From Eggerthella lenta DSM 2243 (GTDB lineage: Bacteria > Actinomycetota > Coriobacteriia > Coriobacteriales > Eggerthellaceae): a stretch of DNA of 64,000 nucleotides. Numbering within the stretch: position 1 is the stretch's first letter; every line of letters starts with the position of its first letter. Both the position numbers and the translations under genes were made by a program. Of this stretch, positions 28,401 through 36,768 are shown piece by piece. The notes under the pieces are model-generated. The model searched no databases. It worked only from the letters and a program-made list of their open reading frames with translations, and was not told the DNA's origin. Location: assembly GCF_000024265.1 (NCBI RefSeq), contig NC_013204.1:3568261-3632260 (forward strand). The letters are read 5' to 3'.

Positions 28401-30065
28401 TCAGCCGCAAACCTTTCCGAGCACGCATGCAAGCCCGTCTATGTCGACCGGTTTCGCCACATGGGCATCCATGCCCGCATCGAGCGCGGACTTCACATCT
28501 TCGGCAAATGCGTTGGCCGTCAGCGCGACGATCTTCACTTCTTCCGAGCGGGCGCTGCTGCAAGCGCGCAGAGCGCGCGCTGCCTCGTAGCCGTTCATCA
28601 CCGGCATCATCACGTCCATGAACACCGCATCGTAATATCCTGCCGGGTGCTTCGAGAATGCATCGATCGCCTTTTCGCCGTTCTCGGCCCACTCCACTTT
28701 CGCGCCGCGGCAGCCGAGAAGCTCTATCAATATCTCAGCGTTCAGCTCGTTGTCCTCGGCCAGGAGAAACCTCTTGCCCTCGAATCGATAGGAGGTGCTC
28801 TCCGGCACGACTTCAAGCGGCGGACAAGCATCCGCCGACGAGACGACGCGAAGTTCCAATGTCACGCGAAACGAGCTGCCTCGTCCTTTTTCGCTGTCGA
28901 CCTCGACAATGCCGCCCATGGCGTCGATCAGCGCCTTCGTTATGGACATCCCCAACCCGGTTCCCTGTATCCGCGCGATAGACACCTCTTCGCTGCGCTC
29001 GAACGGATCGAAAATACGCTCGACGAATTCCGGCGACATGCCCATGCCGTTGTCGGTTATCGTGAAAGCAACGCTCGCATAGCTGGGCCGCGTTTTCGCC
29101 AGCTCCTGCACGACGAGGGCTATGGAGCCGCCCTCCTGCGTGTACTTCACCGCATTGGACGCAAGGTTCAAAAGGATCTGGCTTATGCGCAGCTCGTCTC
29201 CCGAGAACGCCTTATGCTTCATCTTCGAGCGATCGATGCGCAGCTCTTGACTCTTCGCCTGAGCCTGAGGACGGATGATGGCCTCTACCCCGCCCACGAC
29301 GTCATCGATGTCGAACCGACGCTCCTGAAGCTCCATCTGCCCGCTTTCGATGCGCGACATGTCCAGAACGTCGTTTATAAGCTCCAGCAAATGACGAGAC
29401 GACGCGGTGATGGCATCGAGGCAACCGGCTATCTTCTCGCTGGCCTCGCCGCTTTCCCGTGCGATCTTCGTCATGCCCACGATGGCGTTGATGGGCGTGC
29501 GTATGTCGTGCGACATGTTCGCAAGGAACTGGCTCTTCGCCTCGTTCGACGATCGTGCGATATCGAGCGCCTGCTCGAGCATCAAACTTCCTTTTTGCTC
29601 GTTCGTGCGATCGGACAGCACCAGCACGTACTTATCCACCCCTTTGATGGATTCCCGGTACAACGTTTCCTGGTACCAGCGACGCTCTCCTGTGCGCGCT
29701 TGAATGCGCTCGCGAAACACTTGAAGGCACTCGCCCTCTTCCAACGACGCAATGTCATCGATTCGAGGGTCGGACGATGGATCGGCCGCCGAATCCGACA
29801 GCGCTCGTATGTTGTTCTTCACCGCTTCGACCGACACGCCCAAAAGCTTCTCCACATTGGGACTGACGTATTCGACCTCGTACGCATCGGGAGAGAACAT
29901 AACGTAGATATCGTCGGCATTGCGCACCAGCATGCTGAACAGCTGCTCGCGGCTCTCGATGGCCAGCTCCTTCGCATCAGCCCGGCGCCGCACGCGGCGA
30001 AGCAGGGTCAGCAAACCCGCCAACCCGAAGATGCGCGTCCAGCGCGCATTCGGCGCTCGCTTCAT
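28401..30065 (-). CDS. Hybrid histidine kinase (PAS, HisKA, HATPase, receiver)
   Basis: 554 residues. A short basic N-terminal segment with one weakly hydrophobic stretch is followed by a PAS domain (about 45-160, IYVMFSPDAYEVEYVSPNVE; YVLVLSDRTNEQK), the HisKA H-box FLANMSHDIRTPINAIVGM (phospho-His near 195), HATPase N box LLNLASNAVKYT, G1 DNGMGMS and G2 GTGLGMSIT. The C-terminal receiver has the acidic pair AEDNE, phospho-Asp FMDVMMP, LTANAF and AKPVD. It lacks clear double membrane anchors, so it is probably cytosolic or loosely attached. No response-regulator partner is nearby. Confidence 0.9.
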   Translation of the reverse strand: MKRAPNARWTRIFGLAGLLTLLRRVRRRADAKELAIESREQLFSMLVRNADDIYVMFSPDAYEVEYVSPNVEKLLGVSVEAVKNNIRALSDSAADPSSDPRIDDIASLEEGECLQVFRERIQARTGERRWYQETLYRESIKGVDKYVLVLSDRTNEQKGSLMLEQALDIARSSNEAKSQFLANMSHDIRTPINAIVGMTKIARESGEASEKIAGCLDAITASSRHLLELINDVLDMSRIESGQMELQERRFDIDDVVGGVEAIIRPQAQAKSQELRIDRSKMKHKAFSGDELRISQILLNLASNAVKYTQEGGSIALVVQELAKTRPSYASVAFTITDNGMGMSPEFVERIFDPFERSEEVSIARIQGTGLGMSITKALIDAMGGIVEVDSEKGRGSSFRVTLELRVVSSADACPPLEVVPESTSYRFEGKRFLLAEDNELNAEILIELLGCRGAKVEWAENGEKAIDAFSKHPAGYYDAVFMDVMMPVMNGYEAARALRACSSARSEEVKIVALTANAFAEDVKSALDAGMDAHVAKPVDIDGLACVLGKVCG

Positions 30066-30224
30066 GCGTCAGCCAATCTCTGAGCCATCGACATCCCCTC
30101 GATCAAACCGACCTGCCTGAGTGCAGAAATTGTTATACCTGATCAAACATAGCCTTATTGCATGCGGTGTCAGAGTATAGCACCCTATTGGGAAGGAGGT
30201 AAACCGTCGGAGCCCGCCGCGGTC

Positions 30225-31685
30225 CTAGGGCACGATCGTGCGGTCGACGTCAATCATACCCGCCCTCTCGAGAAACGCGAGCACGGACTGGAGCATAAGG
30301 CGGTAATACGCGGTCATCGATTGGGAGAACCCCTCGTCGTCGGCTCTGCGCGCCTGCCCGAGAGCGATGCTTTCGAGAGACGAGAGAGCGGACGCGCTTT
30401 CTCGCGAAGCCGCGAACAGCGTAAGGAAGGCTCCCCAGCGCAGCAAATCGTTCAGCTCCCGCAGAATCGTCTGCAATGCGCAAGGCTCCGTGCATTCGAT
30501 CAAACCCGTTATGAGAGCCTTCGACACCGCCCAATCCCCCTCCTCGACCGCGAGGGCGCGTTCCGCAGAAGAGGCCACCTCCTCCGCATGACCTTGCACG
30601 CGGCTCAATGCAGCAGGCAGCACGGCGCACATCATCTGCGCCGCATGGACGTACGTGCCCACATCTCTCTTGAACGAGTGATCTTCCAGCCAGCGCTCGC
30701 TGAACGTCGCATTGCCCAACTGCACGCGCGTGCCCAACCCGTTGACGGTGCGCGCGACGCCTATGACGTTGAGCGCGCCGTACGCTTTCTGCACCGTGGA
30801 AGCGGAGACTCCATACTGCGCCGACAGCTCGGCGATGGAAGGAAGCAGCTGGCCGTCAACGAATTCCCCCCGAACGATGCGTTCCACAAGATTGCGAGCT
30901 ATTTGTCCGTGCACGAATTCCAACCCGGCCTTCGCATTCCACGCGTACCCGAACGATCCGATGTCCACGGCGGGGGCATATGCGTTCTCGAGCGCGTCGA
31001 AATACGCCCCGACGCGCTGCGCGACGCCGCGATACATGCAACCGAACCGATACTGCACCTCATCAGCATCGCGCAAAAGCAGAGAGGAGAACATCCACGT
31101 CATCAAACCCCCGTCGACGTCGACCGCACGCGAGGCAAAAGGGCTTTCGAAACCCGGAACCACCGGCACCAGACCGATGCGCTCCAAGCTTGCGAAGCAC
31201 GACGTGAACAACGGGTTGCCTGCCTTTGCCACCAGGCCGTGCAAAACAATCGATGCGTGCGATATGCGCCACCCTTCCGATACGCCAGAGCGATCAACGC
31301 GCTTCGCATCCTGAGCCAAAGCGAAAAGATCCTCGTCAGAGCAGCATCGAGCGGCTAAGTGGAACAACGGGGGCATGACCAGTTCGAGGGTTCTGTAGCA
31401 ATCGGCAACCACCTCGCGACGCGCCAGCAGCGCACGGATGCGACCGTCATCCGCGTCATCGGCCGGACGGTACGCCACGACAGCGCGCTTTCGCTCCTCC
31501 ACGACAATGTACCCGTCGGCCTTCAAAGCACGCTGCACGTCGCGGATGGTTCTGATGCCCACCCGAAATCGATCGCACAAGTCGTGCAGCGACGGCAACG
31601 CGTCGCCATAGCGCAGCGCTCCCTGCTCGATGTCGCTGACAAGCTGACGATACACGTACTCGAATAAGGTGGCTTTCTTTTCCAA
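30225..31685 (-). CDS. GntR-type regulator with two DNA-binding domains in one chain
   Basis: 486 residues starting at TTG 31685, preceded by AAGGAG. Two GntR winged helices are visible: one at about 6-70 (FEYVYRQLVSDIEQGALRYG, DALPSLHDLCDRFRVGIRTI) and one at about 265-330 (GQIARNLVERIVRGEFVDGQ, LLPSIAELSAQYGVSASTVQ). Each is followed by a roughly 180-residue helical region with no recognised ligand fold. The layout is a head-to-tail duplication. It lies immediately upstream of, and divergent from, the CoA-ester cluster (about 970 bases away), so it is a candidate regulator of that cluster. Confidence 0.8.
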   Translation of the reverse strand: MEKKATLFEYVYRQLVSDIEQGALRYGDALPSLHDLCDRFRVGIRTIRDVQRALKADGYIVVEERKRAVVAYRPADDADDGRIRALLARREVVADCYRTLELVMPPLFHLAARCCSDEDLFALAQDAKRVDRSGVSEGWRISHASIVLHGLVAKAGNPLFTSCFASLERIGLVPVVPGFESPFASRAVDVDGGLMTWMFSSLLLRDADEVQYRFGCMYRGVAQRVGAYFDALENAYAPAVDIGSFGYAWNAKAGLEFVHGQIARNLVERIVRGEFVDGQLLPSIAELSAQYGVSASTVQKAYGALNVIGVARTVNGLGTRVQLGNATFSERWLEDHSFKRDVGTYVHAAQMMCAVLPAALSRVQGHAEEVASSAERALAVEEGDWAVSKALITGLIECTEPCALQTILRELNDLLRWGAFLTLFAASRESASALSSLESIALGQARRADDEGFSQSMTAYYRLMLQSVLAFLERAGMIDVDRTIVP

Positions 31686-31870
31686 ACCTCTCCTTCGCCG
31701 CTTCCATGATGCGGTATTGTACCGCGGCGGCTACCAATCAAGCAGATTGCTTATCGAATGAAGCAGAAAATATTTTATCGGATATCTAATGAAATCCCCG
31801 GTCAAACAGCTGCTACGACAACGAGAGGAAGCAAACGAGCACCGATGTCGATTCACCATGCTAAACGTGG

Positions 31871-31923
31871 TTGACATTAAATGTTTTACCGTCTAAACTA
31901 CTGGAAGTCGTCATAATTTGACG
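31871..31923 (+). promoter_or_regulatory. Promoter and putative operator for the CoA-ester cluster
   Basis: TTGACA (31871-31876), 17-base spacer, TAAACT (31894-31899) is a strong sigma70-type promoter. Ten bases past the -10 box lies a perfect repeat CGTCA-TAATT-TGACG (31909-31923) spanning the probable start site. If transcription begins here, the MFS transporter mRNA has a leader of about 750 bases. Regulator assignment (the tandem GntR protein) is inference. Confidence 0.55.
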
Positions 31924-32655
31924 AATTCACGGGGAATGTTAGGACATGGTGTTGATGTTTGAGCTGAACGTCAAATCCTACATCAAGCGGAACCCACGCT
32001 TACGCCAAGCGAAGATGGGTATGCTCATGAGCAAATGGGCTTGGAACCGCAAAGTCTGCCCCCGCCAGTTCAAGCGCTTCTTCTCCAGCTTCACGTTGCC
32101 GAAGACTTCCGCGCTGTTCGCCTCGTTCTTGAATACTCGCCGCGTTGCGTATTCCTCCGCAAACTACGGAGACGCCTCGGCAACCAAGCTCTTCATCTTC
32201 CTTTCCTAAGTTGGTGCCCCTCGGGGGAAGTGCGCCCTTCGTCGGGTCGCGCTTGCCTTGTATCGTTGTGCCCGAAGTAAGGAGAGAAAGGGGGTGAAGG
32301 CAGGACGTTGACGTCCTACCTTCCCGGAGGATCTCCGGATGCCCCTAACAACCGATCCTTCTCACCAGATCGTTGCCAAAAGTATACGAACACCAGCCGA
32401 TCTCAGCAAGAGTTCGGCAAGCGGTCGCATATTTTCCTCCGATCTCCTATCGGTAGTTAGGTTCCGCATCCCGCCTCCCGGAAGGCGACGCGAAAGTCGA
32501 GGGCACGGCTCAGCGTCACTCCACTGAACATCGTTTTCACCAGGACCGCCTCATAGCGGCCAGGGCGAAGCACGGTCTGCGGTGGATATCGATCCGCAAG
32601 AATCGTAACTGAATCGCGGACGGTCCCTGCGACCGAACGCACACAGGAGGTAAAC
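31924..32655. other. Long leader region of the CoA-ester cluster
   Basis: No convincing gene. An 87-codon open frame (31946-32209) is very basic, has a weak ribosome site and no family. A 62-codon frame begins at 32339 after GGAGG. A strong hairpin lies at 32296-32323. No riboswitch family was recognised. Confidence 0.4.
32296..32323 (+). other. Strong hairpin in the leader
   Basis: GAAGGCAGGACGT pairs with ACGTCCTACCTTC (12 of 13 pairs) around a tiny loop, just upstream of a GGAGG-ATG pair at 32327-32341. It could be an attenuator or a translation-control stem. Confidence 0.5.
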
Positions 32656-33951
32656 ATGGCTACCACTACAGCCAAAAAGAAGGGGATCCACTTCGCATGG
32701 TTCGTCCTCATCGGCGTTCTGCTGATGATGGGTCTGTGCCGTGGCGGCATCAACAGCGGCATGGGCTTGTTCTTCCAGCCTATCAGCGCCGACATGCACA
32801 TCGGCGTGGGCGAAGTGGCAATGATGTCGTCCATCTCGGCATTGATCACTATGTTCTGGAGCCCGTTCGCGGGTCGCCTGCTCGACAAGTTCGACATCCG
32901 CATCATCACCGTAGTCGCCGTCGCCATCCAGGCGGGCTGCTTCGCCGCGCTGTCGCTGGTCGACGCAGTGTGGGGCTTCTACGCGCTGGCCGGCATCATG
33001 GCGTTCGGCTCGGTGTTCGCCACGCAGCTGGTGGGTCCCATGATGATCAACCGCTGGTTCAAGGATAAGAACGGCCTGGCCATGGGCATCATGATGAGCT
33101 TCGTGGCCATCTGCTCCGCCGTTCTCTCGCCGGTCGTCGCCTCCATCATCGCATCGAACGGCTGGCGCATGGGCTATATCGTGCTGGGCGTGCTCGCGCT
33201 GGTTATCGTGATCCCGGCCGTGCTCATCTGGTTCCGCACGCCCGAGCAGAAGGGGCAGCTGCCCCTCGGCGCCACCGAGGCCGACATCGAAGCCGCCAAG
33301 AACGCCGATCCGAAAGCCGCCGCCGAGGCCGCGAAGAACCTGCCGGGCCTCACGTCCAAGCAAGCGCTGAAGACCCCCACGTTCTGGTTCTTCTTCATCT
33401 TCATGGTGCTGCTCACCGGAACGCTGGCGTTCGCCTCCATCGTTCCCACCCTGGCTATCGAAGCTGGTTTCGATACCGTGACCAGCGGATTCGCTATGAC
33501 GGCGTACATGATCGGCACGGCTATCGCCGCCGTCGTGTTCGGCACGATCTCCGACAAGCTGGGCCCCCTCAAGGCCACGATGGTGGCGTGCGCGTGCGGT
33601 TTCATCGCCCTCTTGGGCCTCATCTTCTTCCGCACGAACCTGTACATGTTCTTCGGCTCGCTGTTCTTCTACGGCTGCCTGTCCGCCACGCTGGGCGTCA
33701 TCGGCCCGCTGGTGCTAGGCACGCTGTTCGGCCAGAAGGAATTCGGCTCCATCTACGGCATCGTCATGATGGCCACCGGCATCGGCTCCATGATCCTCAT
33801 CCCGGCGTACGGCTTCATCTACGATGCGACGGGCAGCTTCACGCCCGCCCTCATCATGATCTTCTGCTTCATCGTCGTCTGCCTGATCTCCATGATCATG
33901 GCCTTCAAGACCGGCAAGAAGGTTCAGGCCATGTGGATGCCGAAGGCGTAA
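32656..33951 (+). CDS. MFS transporter (oxalate/formate antiporter-like)
   Basis: Membrane carrier, probably for the carboxylic acid metabolised by the downstream genes. 431 residues, 12 TM helices (FAWFVLIGVLLMMGLCRGGI; MFWSPFAGRLLDKFDIR with the MFS loop 2-3 motif; GFAMTAYMIGTAIAAVVFGT followed by ISDKLG, the repeated motif in the second half). It resembles the OFA and monocarboxylate branches. RBS AGGAGG precedes ATG 32656. First structural gene of the cluster. Confidence 0.88.
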   Translation: MATTTAKKKGIHFAWFVLIGVLLMMGLCRGGINSGMGLFFQPISADMHIGVGEVAMMSSISALITMFWSPFAGRLLDKFDIRIITVVAVAIQAGCFAALSLVDAVWGFYALAGIMAFGSVFATQLVGPMMINRWFKDKNGLAMGIMMSFVAICSAVLSPVVASIIASNGWRMGYIVLGVLALVIVIPAVLIWFRTPEQKGQLPLGATEADIEAAKNADPKAAAEAAKNLPGLTSKQALKTPTFWFFFIFMVLLTGTLAFASIVPTLAIEAGFDTVTSGFAMTAYMIGTAIAAVVFGTISDKLGPLKATMVACACGFIALLGLIFFRTNLYMFFGSLFFYGCLSATLGVIGPLVLGTLFGQKEFGSIYGIVMMATGIGSMILIPAYGFIYDATGSFTPALIMIFCFIVVCLISMIMAFKTGKKVQAMWMPKA

Positions 33952-34011
33952 ATCAGACGCGCCACCCGGCGCTTTGCGCGGAATGCGCTGCGCGCCACCC
34001 GTTTGGTTCCA

Positions 34012-34033
34012 CTGCGGGGCACGAGCCCCGCAG
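34012..34033 (+). other. Intergenic hairpin after the MFS gene
   Basis: CTGCGGGGC-ACGA-GCCCCGCAG, a 9-bp perfect stem with a 4-base loop and no T-run, between the MFS and first CoA-transferase genes. Probably an mRNA processing or stability element rather than a terminator. Confidence 0.5.
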
Positions 34034-34100
34034 CCGGCGGGCACCGGAAACAACCGGACCGCCCGTCACACTACAGTCCTTTTGAAAGAGGAGGAAACAC

Positions 34101-35372
34101 ATGGCTCTGAAACTTCTGGAAGGCATGAAGGTCATCGAGATCGCCGCGTTCATGGCGGCTCCGATGGGCGGACGCATCCTGGGCGAATGGGGCGCCGACG
34201 TCATCAAGGTCGAGCCTCCCACCGGCGACAGCAACCGCGGCATCGGCCTTGCCCGCCATATCTACAACGGCGACCAGGCCGGTTGGGACTCCATCAACTC
34301 CTGCAAGCGCTGCATCACGCTCGACACCCGCAAACCCGAAGGGCTGGCCATCCTCAAAGAGATGCTGAAGGACTGCGACGTGTTCCTCTCGCATCTGCGA
34401 CCGAAGGATTCCAAGAAGCTGGGTCTGGACTACGAGAGCCTGTCGAAGATCAATCCGAAGATCATCTGCGGCAACACCTCCGGCTACGGCACCAAGGGCG
34501 AGTGGGCTCCCCGCGGCGGGTTCGACGCGGCCTCCTACGCCGCGCGTGCAGGCTACGACTTGGACTGCCCCATCAAGGGCGACAACCCGATGATCCCGTA
34601 CTTCGGCTTCGGCGACATCCCCACGGGCACCTATCTGGCCATGGCCGTGCTGGCCGCCTACATCGAGCAGCAGCGCACCGGCAAGGGTCAGGAAGTGAAC
34701 GTGGCCCTCATGCACGCCGGCATGTGGAGCGTGGGCGTCCCCATCGTGACCGCCGCCTACGGCGACGAGTACCCCACGGATCCGAACTCCGTGCTGCCCC
34801 TGGCCCGTCCGTACATGTGCTCCGACGAGAAGGCCATCGCCCTGATGGGCCTGCAGTGGCACAATTCCTGGCCTGAGTTCGTGCATGCCTTCGGCATGGA
34901 CGAAGACCTCATCGCCAAGTGGCCCGACTATCAGACCGCGCTGGCCGCTTCTGCCGAGATCACGCCGATCATCACCGAGGTGCTGGCCAACGTCACGCGC
35001 GACGAGGCCATCGAGAAGCTCATGACCACCGATATCCCGTTCGACCTCTGCCAGCATTTCGCCGACCTGCAGGATGACCAGCAGGCTTGGGACGCCGGGT
35101 TCTTCCAGGGCATAGATTATCCTTCCGGCAAGCACATCGGCATCGTCAAGGCTCCGGCCATCTTCTCGTCGGGCGAGGCCGAGTTCGGTCCCTCCGGCTA
35201 TCCGGGCGAGTACACCCGAGAGGTGCTCAAGGAATACGGTTTCGACGACGCGAAGATCGACGAGCTGCGCGAGCAGGGTCTCGTGACCGAAGAGGATCAA
35301 TGGGACAAGGATCAGTACAACATGGAGAAGCTGATGGCCCAGGCCGCAGCCGCCAAGAAGAAGGCCGAGTAA
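34101..35372 (+). CDS. Class III CoA-transferase (CaiB/BaiF family), first copy
   Basis: Moves CoA from an acyl-CoA to a carboxylic acid. 423 residues. N-terminal Rossmann part (KVIEIAAFMAAPMGGRILGE, WGADVIKVEPPTGDSNRG), then VFLSHLRPKDSKKLGLDY, the GYGTKGEWAPRGGFD segment and the catalytic Asp region FGDIPTGTYLAMAVLAAYIE. It is paralogous to the gene at 39289. Such enzymes conserve the thioester bond energy when substrate enters and product leaves. RBS AGGAGG. Confidence 0.92.
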   Translation: MALKLLEGMKVIEIAAFMAAPMGGRILGEWGADVIKVEPPTGDSNRGIGLARHIYNGDQAGWDSINSCKRCITLDTRKPEGLAILKEMLKDCDVFLSHLRPKDSKKLGLDYESLSKINPKIICGNTSGYGTKGEWAPRGGFDAASYAARAGYDLDCPIKGDNPMIPYFGFGDIPTGTYLAMAVLAAYIEQQRTGKGQEVNVALMHAGMWSVGVPIVTAAYGDEYPTDPNSVLPLARPYMCSDEKAIALMGLQWHNSWPEFVHAFGMDEDLIAKWPDYQTALAASAEITPIITEVLANVTRDEAIEKLMTTDIPFDLCQHFADLQDDQQAWDAGFFQGIDYPSGKHIGIVKAPAIFSSGEAEFGPSGYPGEYTREVLKEYGFDDAKIDELREQGLVTEEDQWDKDQYNMEKLMAQAAAAKKKAE

Positions 35373-35397
35373 CTGCTGAGACGCCGTTAGTGGAAAG

Positions 35398-35424
35398 CGG
35401 ATCGCCAGCTGCGACGGCGATCCG
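35398..35424 (+). other. Intergenic hairpin before the acyl-CoA dehydrogenase gene
   Basis: CGGATCGCC pairs with GGCGATCCG (9 bp) around a 9-base loop. A second stem based on CGCGGAT/ATCCGCG follows near 35450-35475. Neither has a T-run. Confidence 0.5.
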
Positions 35425-35500
35425 ATGAAGTACCGTTTTCAACCGCGCGGATACCGGTGATCCGCGATCCGCGCAAAACAACCGCCAAGGAGGCACAGAA

Positions 35501-36658
35501 ATGATCGATTTCTCTAAGACCGAGGAACAGGAACTGCTCATCGAAAGCATCAAAGAGCTTCTCGAGCGCGAGATGCCGGCCGAAAAGGAGCGCGAATGCT
35601 ATCGCAACGGCGAGTTCCCCTGGGATGCTTGGAAGGCCATGGCCGAGGCCGGCTTCACGGGCTTGGGCCTGCCTGAAGAAGTGGGCGGCACCGACGTCGA
35701 CCTCATGACGGTGGCCCTGGCCAACTTCACCATCTCCCGCTACGGCGGCCCGCTTGCCGCGTTCTACTCCATGGGCATGCCCACGATGTACGACGTGTGC
35801 GAGTTCGGCACGCCCGAGCAGATCGAGAAGTACGTGAAGCCTTACATCGCGGGCGGGGCGCCGCTGGCCCTGGGCATCTCCGAGCCCTCCACCGGCTCCG
35901 ACGTGGCCGGCATGCAGACGTCCTACGCGTGGGACGGCGACACCGCGGTCATCAACGGCGGCAAGCACTACACCACCTGCGGCATGGAAGCTCCGGCCAT
36001 CATCGTCATCGCCAAGGATCCGACGGTTGACAACGTCCATCGCGGTGCGACGATGTTCTTGGTCGATCGCGACACCCCCGGTGTGACTATCAACAAGCTT
36101 CCCAAGATGGGCCACGAGAACGCCCCCACCAGCATCTGCGAGGTGTTCCTGAACGACGTGCGCGTGCCCCGATCGGCTATCCTGGGCGTCGAGCACAACG
36201 GCTTCATGCAGACCATGGCGAACTTCACCCGCGAGCGCATCGCCAACGTGTCCGGCGTCATCGCCACGGCGGTCAATGCGTTCGAGGATGCCTGCGCCTA
36301 CGCCAACCAGCGCGAGCAGTTCGGCCAGCAGATCGGTCGCTTCGAGCTGGTGCAGGAGATGATCATGGAAATGTCCTGCAAGATCGAGAACATGATGAAC
36401 ATGCTGTACAAGCTGTGCTGGCAGGCCGATCAGGGCCAGGACGTGCGCATCCTCGCCGGCATGGCCAAGTACTACTGCTCCAAGGCCACCTGCGAAGTGG
36501 TTGACGACGCCATCCAGGTGCTGGCAGGTATCGGCGTGGTGGGCGACCATCGTGTGGGCCGTTACTACATCGACATCCGCAGCGCCCGCATTGCCGGCGG
36601 TTCCGACCAGGTCATGGTGTTCAACACCGCTCCGCAGATCCTCAAGCGCTACCGGTAA
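35501..36658 (+). CDS. Acyl-CoA dehydrogenase / enoyl-CoA reductase (FAD)
   Basis: 385 residues of the acyl-CoA dehydrogenase fold, which exchanges electrons with ETF (etfBA downstream). Family motifs: GFTGLGLPEEVGGT, substrate/FAD loop LGISEPSTGSDVAG (about 127-140), and the R-E-Q-F-G helix NQREQFGQQIGRFELVQEM. At the position of the catalytic Glu in the usual YEGT motif this protein has AGGS (RIAGGSDQVMV), so the base must come from elsewhere, as in some other branches, or the enzyme works in the reductive direction. RBS AAGGAGG. Confidence 0.9.
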   Translation: MIDFSKTEEQELLIESIKELLEREMPAEKERECYRNGEFPWDAWKAMAEAGFTGLGLPEEVGGTDVDLMTVALANFTISRYGGPLAAFYSMGMPTMYDVCEFGTPEQIEKYVKPYIAGGAPLALGISEPSTGSDVAGMQTSYAWDGDTAVINGGKHYTTCGMEAPAIIVIAKDPTVDNVHRGATMFLVDRDTPGVTINKLPKMGHENAPTSICEVFLNDVRVPRSAILGVEHNGFMQTMANFTRERIANVSGVIATAVNAFEDACAYANQREQFGQQIGRFELVQEMIMEMSCKIENMMNMLYKLCWQADQGQDVRILAGMAKYYCSKATCEVVDDAIQVLAGIGVVGDHRVGRYYIDIRSARIAGGSDQVMVFNTAPQILKRYR

Positions 36659-36675
36659 GACGACAGAACGAGCAA

Positions 36676-36708
36676 GGGGCGGGCTGACGAAAGCCTCGCG
36701 TCCGCCCC
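36676..36708 (+). other. Intergenic hairpin before the CoA ligase gene
   Basis: GGGGCGG pairs with CCGCCCC around a 19-base loop, shortly after the dehydrogenase stop. No T-run. Confidence 0.4.
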
Positions 36709-36768
36709 GTTCAACGCACATGAGGAAACGGGCAGCGCTTGCTGCTGCAGAAGGAGGTGAGTAACGCG

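Noticed and set aside
31946..32209. 87-residue basic open frame as a gene
   Set aside because: Weak ribosome site, no family and odd composition; kept only as part of the leader region.
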